A stretch of DNA of 64,000 bases, taken from NCBI RefSeq assembly GCF_003268635.1, contig NZ_CP029639.1, positions 538,501-602,500 on the forward strand, read 5' to 3'. Below are positions 63,197 through 64,000 of the stretch, in pieces; the stretch's first letter is position 1, and every line of letters starts with the position of its first letter. This DNA is from Paenibacillus sp. DCT19 (GTDB lineage: Bacteria; Bacillota; Bacilli; Paenibacillales; Paenibacillaceae). The translations under genes were made by a program, and so were the position numbers. The notes under the pieces were generated by a model, which did not search any database, was not told the DNA's origin, and worked only from the letters and a program-made list of their open reading frames with translations.

Positions 63197-64000
63197 ATGG
63201 ACCAACTGCTGCATCATTTGCGTCATCTGGGATTTACGGAGATGGAATCAAAAATTATGGTGGAACTCGCCCGTCAAGGCTCAGCCTCAGGTTATGAGGT
63301 AGCGAAGCGACTGGGCGTGTCCCGTTCCAATGTGTATGCGACCCTGCAACGGTTAGAGCAGCGTGGATTCCTGCGTTGTAGTGCAGGCGAGCCAGCCAAG
63401 TACAGTGTGCTTAAGCCGGAGGAAATGACTCGGATGATCTCTGGGCAGATGCGAGATTCCCTTGACTATGTACAGAGCAGCATGCCGCAGCATGAACCAG
63501 AGAAGCCAGCCTTTTACAATATTGAAGGGGATAAGAAAGTGTTTGAGACCCTGAAACGGCAATTAGCTGAGGCGAAGCATGAGATTGTGATTGATGTCTG
63601 GCGCGAAGAAATAGAGTTGCTCCATGAGGATCTGCAGCAAGCTGAAAATCGTGGTGTACGTCTATTATGGTCATGTGAAGAAGGGGAGGGTATGCTGGAA
63701 CAGCCGCTGCCTTGGCCTGGAATGCCGATCTATGCCGATGGTGAGGGGCGGAAGTTCTCACTTGTGGTGGATCGCTGCTGGTGCATGCTGGGGATGCGTG
63801 GTAAAGGGAGTGTTACGCAAGCTGTTGTCACAGAGCATCCTGTGATGACAGGACTGCTGCTGAATCATTTTGCACAAGATCTGGTATTATTCGAGTTGGA
63901 ACAGGATATGGGAGAAACGCTGGAGGCTCGTTACGGGCGTCGTTATGAGCATCTCTCAGCACGATACTGGTCTAAGCCTGAAGATAATGGATCAACGTGA
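63197..64000 (+). CDS. TrmB-family transcriptional regulator
   Basis: Regulator of 267 residues; its stop is the last codon of the window. The N-terminal winged helix-turn-helix (residues 1-75) shows LRHLGFTEMESKIMVELARQ, GYEVAKRLGVSRSNVYATLQ and RGFLRCSAGEPAKYSV, typical of TrmB. The C-terminal part (about 100-260) resembles the PLD-like sugar-sensing domain of TrmB (FETLKRQLAEAKHEIVIDVW). ATG 63197 is preferred to 63182 because GGGGGA lies 8 bases upstream. It lies 70 bp after the zinc-ribbon gene. Such proteins often control sugar or stress operons. Confidence 0.87.
   Translation: MDQLLHHLRHLGFTEMESKIMVELARQGSASGYEVAKRLGVSRSNVYATLQRLEQRGFLRCSAGEPAKYSVLKPEEMTRMISGQMRDSLDYVQSSMPQHEPEKPAFYNIEGDKKVFETLKRQLAEAKHEIVIDVWREEIELLHEDLQQAENRGVRLLWSCEEGEGMLEQPLPWPGMPIYADGEGRKFSLVVDRCWCMLGMRGKGSVTQAVVTEHPVMTGLLLNHFAQDLVLFELEQDMGETLEARYGRRYEHLSARYWSKPEDNGST

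Overview
The window looks like chromosomal DNA of a Paenibacillus-type member of the Bacillota. The signs are strong GGAGG ribosome binding sites, GTG and TTG starts, YesM/YesN two-component genes beside a CUT1 sugar ABC transporter, YjcZ-like micro-proteins, FosB, sigma-D-like chemotaxis promoters and many short palindromic intergenic repeats. No rRNA, tRNA, CRISPR array, prophage or complete insertion sequence was seen. The genus call is inference from gene content, not from a marker gene.

Layout. 1-2.4 kb: a chemoreceptor cut by the window edge and the BMP-family lipoprotein upstream of it. 2.4-11 kb: repeats, a broken gamma-glutamyltransferase, an SDR enzyme, FosB, a broken S9 peptidase and a three-gene operon (TPR-SUKH protein, Imm51-like protein, APH-like kinase). 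11-16 kb: class I ribonucleotide reductase nrdA and nrdB with a tandem NrdR box, and a thiamine-binding-type protein. 16-20 kb: XRE regulator with a lipoprotein, then three YjcZ-like genes. 20-31 kb: ECF sigma/anti-sigma pair, HD-GYP protein, PAP2 phosphatase, orphan histidine kinase, MFS transporter, RidA, TspO-like and ACR3-like membrane proteins. 31-39 kb: YesN/YesM divergent from two sugar permeases and a binding protein, with three tandem 223-bp palindromic units between the last two genes. 39-42 kb: TetR and a fused SDR-hydrolase with matching operators, flanked on both sides by DnaA-box-like clusters. 42-45 kb: a second chemoreceptor and CheW. 45-64 kb: SNF2 helicase with SWIM partner, VanY, a RidA paralogue, a copper-amine-oxidase-N protein, Gfo/Idh/MocA, MerR with MFS efflux, a P-loop kinase, a UvrD-type helicase, a zinc-ribbon protein and a TrmB-type regulator.

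Eight genes have their reading frame altered by an apparent one-base loss, nine sites in all. Eight sites can be placed in short G runs and one in a T run, and adding one base to the run restores a family-like protein each time. This looks more like homopolymer undercalling in the assembly than true gene decay, but the sequence alone cannot settle it. These genes are typed as pseudogenes below because the frame as given is broken; their intact functions are described.

The regulatory DNA is unusually readable. It includes three sigma-D-like promoters with the same 16-bp spacer at the three chemotaxis loci, paired operators for the XRE and TetR regulators, a MerR-type promoter with a long spacer, a tandem NrdR box and a pair of GTTC-N6-GAAC palindromes. 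The DnaA-box clusters around the TetR/SDR-hydrolase locus and the immunity-like operon are the least ordinary features and the best candidates for something undescribed.
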